In this document: one piece after another, positions 11,801 to 26,800 of the stretch
Numbering within the stretch: position 1 is the first letter of the stretch
Layout of the letters: each line of letters starts with the position of its first letter
Assembly (NCBI RefSeq): GCF_020536995.1
Contig: NC_068357.1
Coordinates: 59,628,123-59,692,122, forward strand
DNA: 64,000 nt
Origin: Dreissena polymorpha
Taxonomy: Eukaryota > Mollusca > Bivalvia > Myida > Dreissenidae
Direction: 5' to 3'
Program-made: the position numbers and the translations under genes
The notes under the pieces: model-generated
Told to the model about the DNA's origin: nothing
Databases searched by the model: none
The model's input: the letters and a program-made list of their open reading frames with translations, nothing else

Positions 11801-14800
11801 AAGGTGTTGGAATGTTTTCCTCCCATAATGTCTCTGTTGAATCACACCCCTGTCCGCATAGTCTAATCAGGGACGACACTTTTCGCCTAAACTGGATTTT
11901 TGCTAAAGATAGACTCTGTGAACAAAAAATATTATAAAAGCTAATCTGGGACAACACTTTACGCACATGCATTAAACCTGCTCTTCATAGAGCACGACTC
12001 AAATGTTTTTTTGTCTCCCAAGAATGAGACACAGTCAAGTGCTAAAAAAGTGCACATTTTGAAGTTTGAGCCTCACCCTTAGAAATGGGGTTAAATTCAT
12101 GTGCGGAAAGTGTCGCATTAAATAGGCCGTGCAATCTGCCTAAAGTGGATTGCATTTAAACAAAACACACCAAATAGTGGGAAAAGGTTGTTTCTGATAA
12201 GACTGCACAGACTACATTTAATCATTTAATAAGAATTAATCCATATATCTGAATGTTGACAGCGAGCGTGATACTATGGAGAAGGACAGTCTGGATGTTC
12301 ACCGACAGTTGAGCGCTCTCGAGGCCTCCCATCAGAACGTGTGCAAGGAGAGAGACGAGCTCAGTAGAGAGGTATTCGCCATACTGAAATACTTGTTGTC
12401 CCCTACCGGTGAATACAGATGGGACTTATGGTTTGGGCTCTTTGCGTCAGTCTGTCATTCTGTCTGTCAGTCAGTCTGTCTGTCAGTCTGTCACACTTTT
12501 CTGGATCCTGCGATAACTTTAAAAGTTCTTCATATTTTTTCATGAAAGTTGAAACATGGACAGATTGCAATATGGAGATTATGCACGTCAATTCATTTTG
12601 TTCCTACATAAAAAATTACTGACAATGGTGGAGTTTCACCGCCCGGGGACCATATTGCTTGGCAATCTCTTGTTTTTTTCAAGTATGAGCATTAATCAAG
12701 CAAAACAACAAAAACATCAATTTCCCAATTTTAGTCAAAACACTGTTAATTAAGCCAATCCAAAGTGATGCGGCCCCATACCAAAATTGTTAAAAAACAA
12801 CAACAAATCCCTTTATTGCAGGTGTCCGCTGCGCGTCAGTCACTATCCCTGTTGAAGCAGGACAAGGATTATCTCACGCGGCAGACAGCGGACATTGCCA
12901 ACCGGCTCCAGTTCTCGGAGGAGAAGATGGCGCAGTTCAACATACAGCTGGACGACGCAAAGAGGTCCCGGGAGGAGATGTACGAGAAATATGTCACCTC
13001 CAGGTACTGGCACCTTTTGTGCCCCTGGATCGAATGATCGGGGGGTATATTGTTTTTGGCCTGTCTGTCATTGTGTGTGTCTGTCCCAAAACTGTCTGTC
13101 ATAACTTTTGCAATATTGAAGATAGCATTTTGATATTTGGCATGCATGTGAATCTCATGGAGCTGCACATTTTGAATGGTGAAAGGTCAAGGTCAACCTT
13201 TAAGGTCAAATATATGGCTTCAGAGCACAGTAGAGGGCATTGTGTTTCACAAACACAGCTCTTATTTACTTGATAATGATGCTGATCTGGTATTTATTTC
13301 CTGTGATTTGTTTTTACAATTTTGCAGATTTAGGACTTACTGGACTTAAATTCTATCAGTGCCAATGCTAGATGTCCACAGCCAATAGTTCTAATTTCAC
13401 TCATATGTTATTATATGTAAGATTGCAGTTAATAAGCATAGTTAGGAAAGATAATGCAATTTCTGTTTAATTTCAATAGAACTACCTGGAAACAAACTTG
13501 TCAAAGTACTTCGATGTTCTGTCACTGTGTGATTTTAGAAACATGTCTAGCTAGACATTGAAATTTGTGCTACATAGATGTGCATTTTGTACAATACTGT
13601 GACCCCTTTAGCAGTAGCATTTAAAGTGCAGTACATGCTACATGCAGTGCTTCAGCTAAGCCTAAATGGAAGGGCGCCTCGCACTGCCCTTGGGAAGCCC
13701 CGGCCTGCCCTTTCGAGGCCCTGCCCTTTTATGTTTTTTTGTTGTTGACATTATAATTTATAAATCTCTTATTACAATGTAATTAATTTATTCCTCATTG
13801 TAGACATTTTATTTGAATGGTTTAATAACAATGGGAATAATATATTTTAACATTTATTAAAAACATATAAATTACTATAGCGAGCATTCCAGAAATGCCC
13901 TCACGCTCGTAAGTGCCCTTTTGACAAAATTCTGCCCGTCAAAAGTTCCCCTTTTGACAAAATAGCCCCCCTGCCCTTTTCAAATCCTAGCTGGAGCACT
14001 TAACATATATTGGTTTTACTGTTTAAAACATGAAATAAACGATGACATATTGCAACAATCACTCAATATTTAAATTGAAGGATTTTTCACATATTATTCA
14101 GAATAAATGTTGAGCATCTTTTGAAAACTTTACAATCTTTGTTGACTTATTCATAATTATGATTGGACAAATATATGTTGTTACAGTTAAACAAACATTT
14201 TTTTTAGAATGCAAATTTACCTTTGCACGGTAACTTTGAGAAACATTATGGCTAATCCAATTGGTTATTTGGGAATTGATGTATTAATTATAATGAAAGT
14301 TTAAAGAAATAGAGGGAACTGTGAGATTGTAAATATTACTCCCCTTAAACTTAATTTCTTCTAAGGGACAACAAATGCGTAAATGTGCGTATCTGAGTCT
14401 TAATGGGTGAAATAATTTTTTCGTACACATTAGAGAGCAGTATAAGTCTGAGTATGAGAACAAGCTGCGAGATGAGCTCGAGCAGATACGAGTGCGGACC
14501 AATGGCGAGATTGACCGACTCCGTACCAGCAGCAAGGAGATGTATGAACGAGAAAACAGGTAATTTTACTTTTAACCTATATTTTAGCTGGATTTCATTG
14601 AAAGCCTCAGGCGTATAGAAACGCTCTCGGGTCCGTTTCTTGGGCCTATAACCAGTGCTTGGTGTCTTGGAAAAATCTAGAGAAAGCTCCCAGAATGGTA
14701 ATCGTACCCGTGACCTTCTGATCGCTAGATGGACATCCATATCCATTACGTAATGGCGAACATATAAAACAGTTCAAGATTGACATTTGGTAAGGGTCTG

Positions 14801-17800
14801 TTTCACAAAGATTTGTATGAAAAAATTTAAGAAATCCCAAAAATTAAAAAAAAATCATGAACAATTCCATAAAAAAATATTTTTTCCCTAGGTCTGAATA
14901 TCTTTTGTATTTGATTTTTTTTAAATTAAAGACAATTCTTCAAGTATCTATTTTGTACTTTGGTCTTTTTACATTAAAAAGTTGTTAGCAAGTATATTTT
15001 GCTTTGTCTCTAAGATCATCGAAGACTTATTTGATGCTTGTATTAGGAACCTGCGAGAGGCTCGGGACATGGCCATATCAGAGAAGGAGAGAGCCCAGAT
15101 AGCTGAGAGGGAGACCGGAACTAAATATGAACAGCTGCTGCAAGAGTATGTCTGCTAGCCAGTTGAGCCTTGTTCTGGGAAAACTGGGCTTAATGCATGT
15201 TCCTTAAGTGTCATCCCAGATTAGCTCAAGCAGTCCACCTTCAGTTTTTATGGGATTTTCTGTTTAAAAGAAGTCTCTTTTAAATAAAAATTCATTTTAG
15301 TTGGAAAGTGTCGTACCTTATTAGCCTGTGCAGACTCCACATTTACTCTACAGTTGCATTAAGCCCAGTTTTACCAAAACAAGGTTAATTTCATCTCTGA
15401 CTGTTGAACTTTTCATAAAGGCTGCGATTCAAAAGATGGCAGTTGTTTCACGTTTGTCCAGGCTATAGATCTATTGAATTAGTTTTATTTGTTCAGCTTT
15501 TGTTCCCAAATGAATCATGCATTAACGCCTCTAACTGGGATACAATTCCAAAATTGTTGCTTTTTTATGCCCCCCTTGATATGTGGCATGCATGTGTATA
15601 ATCTCATGGAGCTGCTCATTTTGAGTGGTCAAAGGTCAAGGTCATCCTTTAAGATCAAAGGTCAAATATATGGGGGGGGGGGAGATAGTGTTGCACAAGC
15701 ACATCACTTGTTTCTTAAGATATTAATAAACTTGTTTTCACTTCTCACTAGCATATCTATCCGTAGTATCGGCCCTCTTAATGAATACATACGAAATTTG
15801 GAAGTGAACAAATACAAAAACTTGCATACAAGTGTTATATGTCAATCTATAGTTAAAAGTGTTATTTTTGACATAACGAAAAATGCATTTAAATCGGAAT
15901 TGTTGTGACAAATTACTGGCTAGAATTAGCTCCCTGTACTATTTTGTATCATGTAAAATGGTTATCATAATATCGGCCCTTCTGATTGGTTTCTAAGATT
16001 TGTTCTATGCGCATGTGCTTGTTCTAAAAATAGTATCTTAATGGGAAAACAAAATTCTTGCTAAAATTGTTCTAAAAATATTGTTAAATTTTATAAAAAA
16101 TTAAGTGGCATTTAAAACATTTGATGCAGCTACTATTAATCCAAACATAATTGTGTTACGTAATTTAAAAATCATAGCATCACCCTAGAATAAACATGAC
16201 CTACTTTCCAATGAACACCCGAACTTATGAGAATGATCGTCGTAATAGTCATTGATAACCATCAAATAAATTAAAATTTATAAAAATTAAAAAAAAAACA
16301 CAAAACTTTCCAGCACTTCTTGAGGGTTTTTCGTTTAAATCACAATTCCATGAGGAGGGCCGATACTATAAAAATAAGGGATATATTTACGGGTTTGGGC
16401 TTCTCCAATAAAAGCGGTTATCTGATTGCTAGCTCTCATAATTTTGCCAGATAGAATTGTTGTAATCAAATTACTCTCGCCCTTTCCACTAATGAAGAAG
16501 TACGGTAAGTACAAATACAGACACATTAAACAATGTCCTACAATTTTCCAACTCCCGTTCCACAGACTTCGCAGCCTACAACTGAGTGGGGATGGCCGCG
16601 TGTCTGACCTAGCCAATGACCTCCGACTGAAGACTTTTGAACTGGAGCGTCTACAACTGGTGCACGAGGAGACGGTGAAAAATCTCAAGGAAACACAGCT
16701 GGAGGTGGAGAAACTTACCAAGAAGGCAGAGGTATACACACTATTTGTTTCTAAATATTTTACACTGCAACTCCAATATATCGCGGTTGAAGGGGTCCAA
16801 AGATCGCGACCGTGATATATCCGGCGCACGTTAAATACTTTGTAAGGTTATGTATGCATGTATATGTATGCATTAGCATCGTTATGCAATCTAAAAACAC
16901 GCTATTTACCTACCTTATTCAATTATGTGTTATATCCATATGTTATTCATTGGTATAACACAAAACATTATTCCTTGTGAGTATTTTCAAATTAAATTTG
17001 TAATCCGAAGAACATTGCCGAGTTGTATTGTTCAAGAAAGCATGCACAAATTAGACCCATGTACAAAATGACGTCATTCATTCTCATGAAAAGCATGGAA
17101 AGCATGGGTTTTAATAGTAGTGCATTTTGACAAACTGAGGGATCTTTACCTCTCAATTAAAAGCAAGTAGTTTACACTGTATCTAACGCACACAGATTGT
17201 TGAGATAGGTCAGTATTGACGTGTGACATTTACAGTTATATTTGTGTACACCTTCATGTGTGCACTGGTGCGTTTCGGCAGTTCAAAGCAAATTCAATAC
17301 AGAATGGTAACACCGGAAATTACCTGTGATGTTTGACAAGAGGGGCTATTGTTTATCGCAGTACGCATGTGTTAAAGTGATGTACAATGTAAGCAAACAA
17401 TCTGGTCAAAACTGGATTATGAATGTTGGATTAAAGTTGGTGAAAAAAGGGAAAAATACTAGCTTGAAACGGATTTTAATTCACTAAATTCTCAGATTAA
17501 AACATTTTATTTGGGGATTATGCACGTCAGATTTTTGGGAGCCATAGCCGATTCGCGATATATTGGACAACGCGATATAACGGACCGTGATATATTGGAG
17601 TTGCAGTGTATATATTTTATTTTGTACTGAAATAAATTATAAACAATTATTAATTTAATGAGTATATATATTATTAGCTCTGCTCGGAGAAAACCCGAGG
17701 TATTGTCATAGCCAGCTTGTCGTGTCGTGTCCGTCGTCGTGTCGTCCGCCATCCGCGTTGTGCTAAAACCTTAGCATTTTGTCAAGGTTTTGAACATGGC

Positions 17801-20800
17801 TCTAAAATCAAAGTGCTTCCACCTACAACATTGAAACTTCATATGTACCTGCACCTTGATGAGTTCTACACACCACACCCATATTTGGGTCATTAGGTCA
17901 AAGGTCAAGGTCACTGACCTTTAAAAAAAAATAATCTGACAAGCTTTCATTTTTTTTTAAATGCACCCTCAGCCGAGCACTGGCACCCGTTAAGCGGTGC
18001 TCTTGTTATTATTTGTTATAATTTAATTTAACAAGAGCACTGCATAACGGGTGCCACGCTCGGCTGCGGGTGCATTTTTTATGCCCCCATTACGAAGAAA
18101 AGGGGGTATATAGTTTTCGCACTGTCTGTCGGTCGGTCAGTCGGTCGGTCGGTCACACTTCGTGTCCGCTCTCTAATTCAAAAAGTTTCCATCCGATCTT
18201 TACCAAACTTGGTCAGAAGTTGAATCCAGACAATATCTAGGTCAAGTTCGAATATGGGTCATGCCGGGTCAAAAACTAGGTCTTGGGGTCACTTAGTGCA
18301 TTTCAAGGATTTAGCATGGTGTCCGCTCTCTTATTGAAGTAGTTTTCATCTGATCTTTACTAAACTTGGTCAGAAGTTGTATCAAGACAATATCTAGGTC
18401 AAGTTCGAATATGGGTCATGCCGGGTCAAAAACTAGGTCACTGGGTCACTTAGTGCATTTCAAGGATTTAGCATGGTGTCCGCTCTCTAATTGAAGTAGT
18501 TTTCATCTGATCTTCACTAAACTTGGTAAGAAATTGTATTAAGACAATATCTAGGTCAAGTTCGAATATGGGCCATGCCGGGGCAAAACTAGGTCACTGG
18601 GTCACTTAGTGCATTTCAAGGATTAAGAATGTTGTCCGCTCTCTAGTTTATGTGGCTTTCTGATTTATTTTGATATTCTAAGACATTTTTATGCCCTCAA
18701 AGGAGGGCATATAGTGATCGGACTGTCCGTTCGTCTGTCTGTCCGTCACACTTTGCGTTTAGATTTCGAAAAATGCTCATTCTATGTCGCTTCAGATAGC
18801 AATTTCATATTTGGCATGCATGTGTATATGGACAAGGCCTTTCCATACGCACACAAATTTTGACCCCTGTGACCTTGACCTTGAACTTAGGGTCCGCGTT
18901 TAGGTTCGAAATCTGCGTTTAGGATTTGAAAAAAGCTAATAACTTCTACCAAGCGTTTACACAGTTATACTTTTATGTAGTGACAAAGTTACAGTTGGGG
19001 GCATCCGTGTCCTGTGGACACATTTCTTGTTTTTAGAGGTCACAGTGACCTTAACCTTTGACCTAGTGACCCAAATATATATATATTTTGAATGTATGGT
19101 TCCCTGTCTCTCTGCAGGTGTTGACCAAGGAATACTACGGCCAGCAGACGGGTCTGGAGAAACGTATATCTGAGTTGGAGTCTGCTTTACAGGAGAGGGA
19201 GGGGAGGCTGCAGACGTATGAGCGCATGGAGAAGGAATTGGACGACGTTGTCATGCAGGCTGCTGAGGGTACGGCATGTTTTAAATATTAGTTTTAACCT
19301 ATGTATTTTAGCTTGATGTCACAGAAAGCCGAAGGCTTATTCAAACGCTCTCGAGTCCGTTTCCAGGTTTGAATAAGTACTTGGTGCCTATTTAGGAGAT
19401 TCAATGAACTCTCTCAATGTTGGGAATGAACCAGTGAGCTCCGAGTCGCTAGGCAGAAACCTTATCCATTAGTTCATTGTGACCCAAAAAAGCATTTTAA
19501 GTAGGGATGGTAACGAATTTCCGAATATCTGGATATCCGAATACTGTTCAAGTATCCGGATAGTAAAAGAGGATCCCAAATACTAAAATAAACGATACTT
19601 CCCCTTTTGTTATGCAAGTTATGGTCCTTATAGTATATTTCTATGTTAATCTGTACACCAGGCATCGTTTGCAGACTATCATAAATCCATTAACTGGTTG
19701 TTATGGTACCAATGACAGTATCCCCATCATTATGGCAAAAATAGCTTAGTTTGCTGATTGTTTACTTGCACCTTCGTGTTTTGTTTTACGGTCATTTTTA
19801 ACCGACAATTGACAACAAATGGCCACTGGGCTTTACTTAACGGGTGCAACAGTTAGCAAACATATGCTCTGTACATTCATTTTTAGCTCACCTGAGCATT
19901 ACGTGCTTTTGTGATCGCTCTTTGTCCGTCGTCCGTTGTGCCTTGTGCGGCGTCAACATTTGCCTTATTAACTCTCTAGAGGCCAGGTTTATTGTCCAAT
20001 CTTCATGAAATTTGGTCAGAAGATTGGTCTCAATGATATGTTGGATGAGTTCGAAAATGGTTACGTTTGCTTGAAAAACATGGCTGCCAAGGGGCGGGGC
20101 ATTTTTCCTTATATGGCTATAGTTAAATCTTTTTAACACTCTAGAGGCCACATTTATTGTCTGATCTTCATAAAACTTGGTCAAAAGATTCATCCCTATA
20201 ACATCTTGGATGAGTTTGAAAATGATGCGGGTTGGTTGAAAAACATGGCTGCCAGGGGGCGGGGCATTTTTCCTTATATGGCTATAGTAAAACCTTGTTA
20301 GCACTCTAGAGGCCACATTTATTTTCCGATCTTCATGAAACTTGCTCAGAAGATTAGTCCCAATGATATCTTGGATGAGTTAAAAAAATGGCAACCTTTG
20401 CTTGAAAAACATGGCTGCCAAGGGGCGGGGCATTTTTCCTTATATGGCTATATATGGCTTTAGTAAAATCTTGTTAACACTCTAGAGGCCACATTTATTG
20501 TCCAATCTTCATGAAACTTAGAAGATTGATCCCAATAAGATTGATCCCAATAATATCTTTGACGAGTTCGAAAATGATGCCGGTTGGTTGAAAAACATGG
20601 CCGCCAGGGGGCGGGGCATTTTTCCTTATATGGCTTTAGTAAAACTTTGTTAACACTCTAGACGCCACATTTATTGTCTTATCTTGATGAAATATGGTCA
20701 GAAGATTTGTCTTAATTATATCTTGGATGAGTTCGAAAATGGTTACGTTTGCTTGAAAAACATGGCCGCCAAGGGACGGGGCATTTTTCCTTATATGGCA

Positions 20801-23800
20801 ATATAAGGCTAAGGTAAAATCTTGTTAACACTCTAGAGGCCACATTTAAGGTCTGATCTTCATGAAACTTGGTCAGAAGATTCATCCCAATAATATCTTG
20901 AACAAGTTAAAAAATGATGCTGGTTCTTTGAAAAACATGGCCACCACAGGGGCGGGGCTATTTTCCTTATATGGCTTTAGTAAAACCTTGTTAACACTCT
21001 AGAGGTCACATTTATTTTCCGATTGTCATGAAACTTGGTCAGAAGATTTGTCCCAATGATATCTTGAATGAGTTCGAAAATAATTTTGGTAGCGTTTAAA
21101 ACATGGCCACCAGTGTGGGGCATTTTCCATTAAATGGCTCTATATGACTATAGTAAAACCTTGTTAACACTCTAGAGGCCACATTTATTGTCCAATCTTC
21201 ATGAAATTTGGTGAGAAGATTGGTCTCAATGATATCTTGAATGAGTTAGAAAATAATTATGTTTGCTTGAAAAAAATAGCTTCCAAGGGGCGGGGCATTT
21301 TTCCTTATATGGCTATAGTAAAATATTGTTAACACTCCTAATTTACTGTCTGATCTTCATGAAACGTGGTCAGAAGATTCATCCCGATAATATCTTGGAC
21401 GAGTTCAAAAATAATGTCGGTAGGTTGAAAAACATGGCTGCCAGGGGGCGGGCATTTTGCCTTATATGGCTATACTAAAACCTTGTTAACACTCTAGAGG
21501 CCACATTTATTTTCCAATCTTCATGAAACTTAGTCAGAAGATTTGTCCCAATAATATCTTGTTATCTCAGGAGAGCGACTTTGGGCCTTTCAGGCCCTCT
21601 TGTTTTAAATTAGTGAATACCAATCTTTCCCTGTAATAAAACGCAATATAAATTAATTTGTGTCTTTCTTGACATTTGAATAAACAATGAATTTAATCGA
21701 TTACTGCAGGCTATTTGTGCCTTATTTCTAAAGCTTAATGTACAAAGAATATAAAATATCTAGCTTGATAAATGTTGCATCAGTTTTATGAGTTGTTTTT
21801 TTAATGAATGTGTTTTGCGACTTTGATATTTTGTGTATAAGTAACATACATGTAATTGTTTTAAATAAGTCATATAATCATATTAAGACGTTTGTTTTGT
21901 TCAGTTGTGTGTTAACAGTGCTAGATAACGTATTCCCAGTGTTGTGATGTTGGTAGTGATGTTGGGGGTAGTTGTTTGTAGATTATTTATAAAAGTATAT
22001 GGATATCCAGACATATTCTGACACTGGATGCGGTTATCCGAATACAGACAGATTTTGAATATGATTCCCATCCCCAATTTTAAGACTTACTGCTATCATT
22101 TCACGGTTTCTCTGTTTTCAGTGGAGAATGAGGAGGAAGCGGAGAAGGTTCTCTTCTCGTACGGCTATGGTGCCAATGTACCAAGCACAGCCAAACGAAG
22201 GCTCCAGCAGAGGTGAGCAGTCAGATTGCGAAATATTTAATGGAGAACTTTTGTTAAGTTAGGCCACGACTTTTTTTTTTATTGGTTTACAAATATTATT
22301 TTGAAAATGGTCAATCGGGCGGTCGAAAAAAAAAAAAAATTGGAAAAAAAGTTAATACTAATAACATCAGAACAAAGACAACATATCTTTTATAACATTA
22401 ACACAGAGACAAAAATCAAATTATGCAATGAAACACATCTATATCTTCAAATGAAATGAGTCCTAAAAGCACCTTTTGTAACATCAGGCAATTTTAAACA
22501 CTCCATTACATGACATACGTTCTTCTCCCATTAAAAAGAAAAACTGCGCTTCATTTCTGTACTACGATGCGCACCATTGCGCAATGCGATGCCCATTGCA
22601 TAAATCTTATAAATTATAAGATAAACTACTCGTACACAAATTATGTGTTTGCTCTTACTCAACTTATGAGATCGTCCATGCAAAAAAATCGAGGTAGATC
22701 GATCCCCGCGTCGTCACTGTAATGTTTGTTAATGTTGTTGTTGTCATGAAAACTCGTTGATTTACGATGCAAAGCGTCTTATTTTTACTGCACAAATTAA
22801 TCTAATCATATTTGTCAACTTCGCTTTTGCTTTATTTTGATAATTTAATCCATAGTTTAATGTTAGCAAGTGTTTTTTTTACTGGAATTGTAAACAAGGA
22901 GTCAGTTAAAGTCTTCGGAAAATGTGCAGTCTTTGTGAATTGACAGTTGACGTCATCAAAGGAAAGCCGCTTTCTGTCTGAAGCAATAAAGCGACAAATT
23001 TCGCGCCAACAAAATTTGTTTCCTTTGTCTAGCAATCAACATGCCTAACCAATCGTGTGTTTGTTTCTCAATTGCAATCCTCCAATTTAATAATTGCACG
23101 TGCATATCTCCTCCCTTGAATCTTTTGCTGAGAACGGAGGCGGAGTTTAACAGTTAATTTGAGCTACTGTTTTACCCAAGTTGAGTTCCGATTTGCCGAA
23201 ATTACTCGGCCCTTAGCATTGAAACGACAAATACATTTATCAATCATTTTCCGAGATATACCGATTTGTTCCTATTTTGAAAATTTCTGTACAGTTCCTA
23301 TAAACTATGGCGGACATGTTTACAAAATTCCTAAACATAAATATTGTAAATAATGGCAGTGTTTTATTGGATTATTTATACTAATTATCATATTGCAAGG
23401 TAATACTTTTTTATCTACTATAATATCGGGTTTGTTTAATGTAATTAACATGTTAAACAATATAGTTGCGTCACAGACTCGGAAATAAATTTGATGGGTT
23501 CGACATTTTACTGACGCTGATTTTCCTATTGTCTGTAATTTTTACCCGAAATAAATTTTGAGAAGTGCCCATTAAAGGACTGGTACATGTACATAATGTG
23601 TCACATTGAAAAATATCCCGATCTCTGCAATATTTGTGAACCAATCGTTGATTGTACTTACTTGATTTTATTCGCAACAGTACTCAAACTGGATGTGTTT
23701 TTTTTCTCGTTTCGCTCGTTTTTCAGTGCGGGCGGGAATAAAATATATATATAAAAGACGATTTTCCGAATTTTTTTTTCCCCCATTTTCCAAAAATTAG

Positions 23801-26800
23801 GGTCGGCGGTTTTGTTAACCAAGAAATATTAAAGTCGGGGCCTAAATAAAACCTTTTTGCAGTCTTTCATTGGGGATAAGTTATTAACATATACAAGTTA
23901 CAGAGTCATAATAATATCAATATCATAATAATAAGGGTCTTTTTAAAGGACAGTTAGCGTTGATTTATATTTCGAGGGTATGCCCCTATGTAGCGAATAA
24001 CAGTATGACGTAGATGACGAGAAAAATGATCTATTCTATATCCAATAAATTCATCCAATCGGCATTCTTCATATATACCACGTGACCTTCCAATATATTC
24101 CGGTATTGGATCCAAAAAGTCTGTATTTTTTAACCAGGTTTTCCGAAGGAAAAAACTGGTTATTAGATTGGCGAATGCGGGCGGGCTGGCTGGCTGGCGG
24201 GCTGGCTGGCGGGCTGGCGGAATAAGCTTGTCCGGGCCATAACTATGTCGTTCATTGTCAGATTTTAAAATCATTTGGCACATTTGTTCACCATCATTGG
24301 ACGGTGTGTCGCGCGAAATAATTACGTCGATATCTCCAAGGTCAAGGTCACACTTTGAGTTCAAAGGTCAAAAATGGCCATAAATGAGCTTGTCCTGGCC
24401 ATAACTATGTCATTCATTGTGAGATTTTAAAATCATTTGGCACATTTGTTCACCATCATGGGACGGTGTGTCCCACGAAAGAATCACGTCAATATCTCCA
24501 ATGTCAAGGTCGCCACGACTAAAAATAGATTTAAAAAAAAAAAAAAACTTACAAAGGGGGTTAATTTTTTTTGGTCATTTCAAAAGTTCAGTTTGAGTTT
24601 TCTCCCTTTATCAGATTTTTTTTCACAATGAAAACCTGGTTTTGTGACAATTTTGTCCCTTGTTCCATATTGGACAGTTGAGTACAAGTGCACTAAGCAA
24701 TTGTTTTATAACGATAAAAGCTGTTACCGAGAAAAAGTATCCGAATGTACTATAATCGACTCACACGGGCGCTTGTCTTGAAAATAGCATAGATGCAATT
24801 AAAGCAATTTAAAATCAAAATTAAAATGAAACAAAGAGCTGAAGAAAGGGATATAGAATAAAAAGCTTATTAGACGTTTAAACTGTACAATACGTGATAT
24901 ATTTGGACTCGCACACAGTTAGAAGTCATATTGGACTCGCATAACGGCTCGTCCAATATGACGTCCAACTGTGTGCTCGTCCAAATATATCTCTGTATTG
25001 TACAGAGAAACGTCTAATAACCTATTATTCTTTTATCACACTTTATACTATATATATAAACGGTATATATGAGCCACTCTTTCAGAAAAACAGGGCTTAA
25101 TGCACGTACATAAAGTATCATCGTACATTAGCCTATGCCTCCAGCACAGGCTAACTGGGGACGACACTTTCCGTCTAAACTGGATTTTCGCTAAGAAGAG
25201 AATTCCTTTTAACAAAAAATACCATAAAAACGGAAAGTGTCATCCGCACTGGCTAATATATGATGACACTAAGTACATGAGTTAAGCCCTGTTTTCCCTG
25301 GGTAAGGCTCGTATTGGGCGTGTTACATTTGTGAACAATAATATGCAAGATTCAGTTTCTCAAATTACGTAGCGAATTGATGCAAACAAATGTTAGCCAT
25401 GGTCATGGCCATTTTTTTACCACAGGGGCATGGCTTTAAAACACTTTCTTGGTGACCTCTTGAGAATATTTTTATTCCGTACAGCACTCTTTGGTTACAG
25501 AGAAAAAGATTTGTGTGCCTTCACAAATTGGGAGGCATTAATAATTTCCATCTGTATGTGCGTCTTGAAGCATGTGTTATGAACTCCTCCTTAAATATTG
25601 TTGGGTTCTTGCTAAAACATTCACAGTTGAACGACCTAAATGTGAAGATGATGGTGAGTAAGGGATTTTGGACCCTGACAATTTTTGGCAGAATTATGGC
25701 CATTTGTCCTAATATAAAAAAAATATTTTTGCCCAAAGCTTGAGTTTTAAACTCGTCTTTAATGGGGCGATCTTGCTCAAACGTTCACAGTTAAATTACC
25801 TTAATGTGAAGATGGTCTTAAAGACAGGAATTTTTGGTAGAATTCTTGGTCTTTGTAGGTTTGTCCACTGTAGAATATGAAGTCTCAAAATTGTATATTG
25901 TTAACTCCTCTTTAACTATAGATGAATATCTGTCAAAGTTTCACAGTTGAAAGACCTTAATGTGTAGGTAATCGTTAAAAAAGGAATTACAACTGCAACA
26001 AGGTTTGGCAGACTTACAGCTCTTTGTAGTTTGCTATTATATATAATATATAGTTCTAGCATTGTTTGTTGATTTCGCTCAAACTTTTACAGCTGAATGT
26101 GCAGAAGAACGCTATGGAAGGAATTTTGACTGCAAGTAACTCGCAGTCTGTTCATGTTTTATGCTGTTTGCTGCTCATAGGTATCTAGGGGTTAGAACTG
26201 AAACCTTTAAAACTTGTATTTAGTAAGAAAGGCCTTTAATCAGTGTTTCAGATCGGCCCCAATTTCCTCAGGACAGGTGTCCTAAATGGTAAATTGTTTT
26301 CCAGACATTTGTCCTAAATCATAAAAAAACTTTCAGACAGTTTTGTTATCGTACAGTTACAGTAATAAATAAAACAAGTCAAAACTAAATGCAATGACAT
26401 TTTACTTCAAATAACACTATAGACTTTGGAGAGTTCAAGTATTCATGGTCAAAACAATTTCCTAAGCACAGCTCTTTTCCATGCCTCTAAGGCCGCTTCA
26501 AAAGAGGTCCTTTGGGCTTGCCATTAATACTTTTCAATGTCCTGAGTGTATGGGTTTAGCCTGTTTCTCAAGGCTTTAGAGTTTGGTTTTTTTAACGGAA
26601 AATCACCATTTATAGCCTGTTTACTGGACATGTGATGGCAAAACTGACCAATTTAAGAGGTTAGGAAATTTATCAATATGAAACTTTATTATCAAGTGCC
26701 ACAAAGTTAGTTGCAATAATCCAAGTCTCAGCTATTGACCTTCCGGATGAGCTGTACGTGTGTGCTCATAAAAGCTCAAAGCATTCAAGGACAACTAAAT

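Noticed and set aside
14351-14746. 131-codon minus-strand frame
   Set aside because: Antisense to PIBF1 exon 7 and its flanks; no independent evidence.
15489-15908. 139-codon + frame in PIBF1 intron 8
   Set aside because: Half of it is a dispersed 'atgcccc' repeat and the rest has no similarity or splice logic.
16335-16829. 164-codon minus-strand frame
   Set aside because: It overlaps PIBF1 exon 9 in antisense, runs into transposon sequence, and has no splice or family support.
19888-20316. 142-codon minus-strand frame with internal repetition
   Set aside because: It lies entirely in the AGCTCACCTGAG tandem repeat; the protein-level repeats are just the DNA units.
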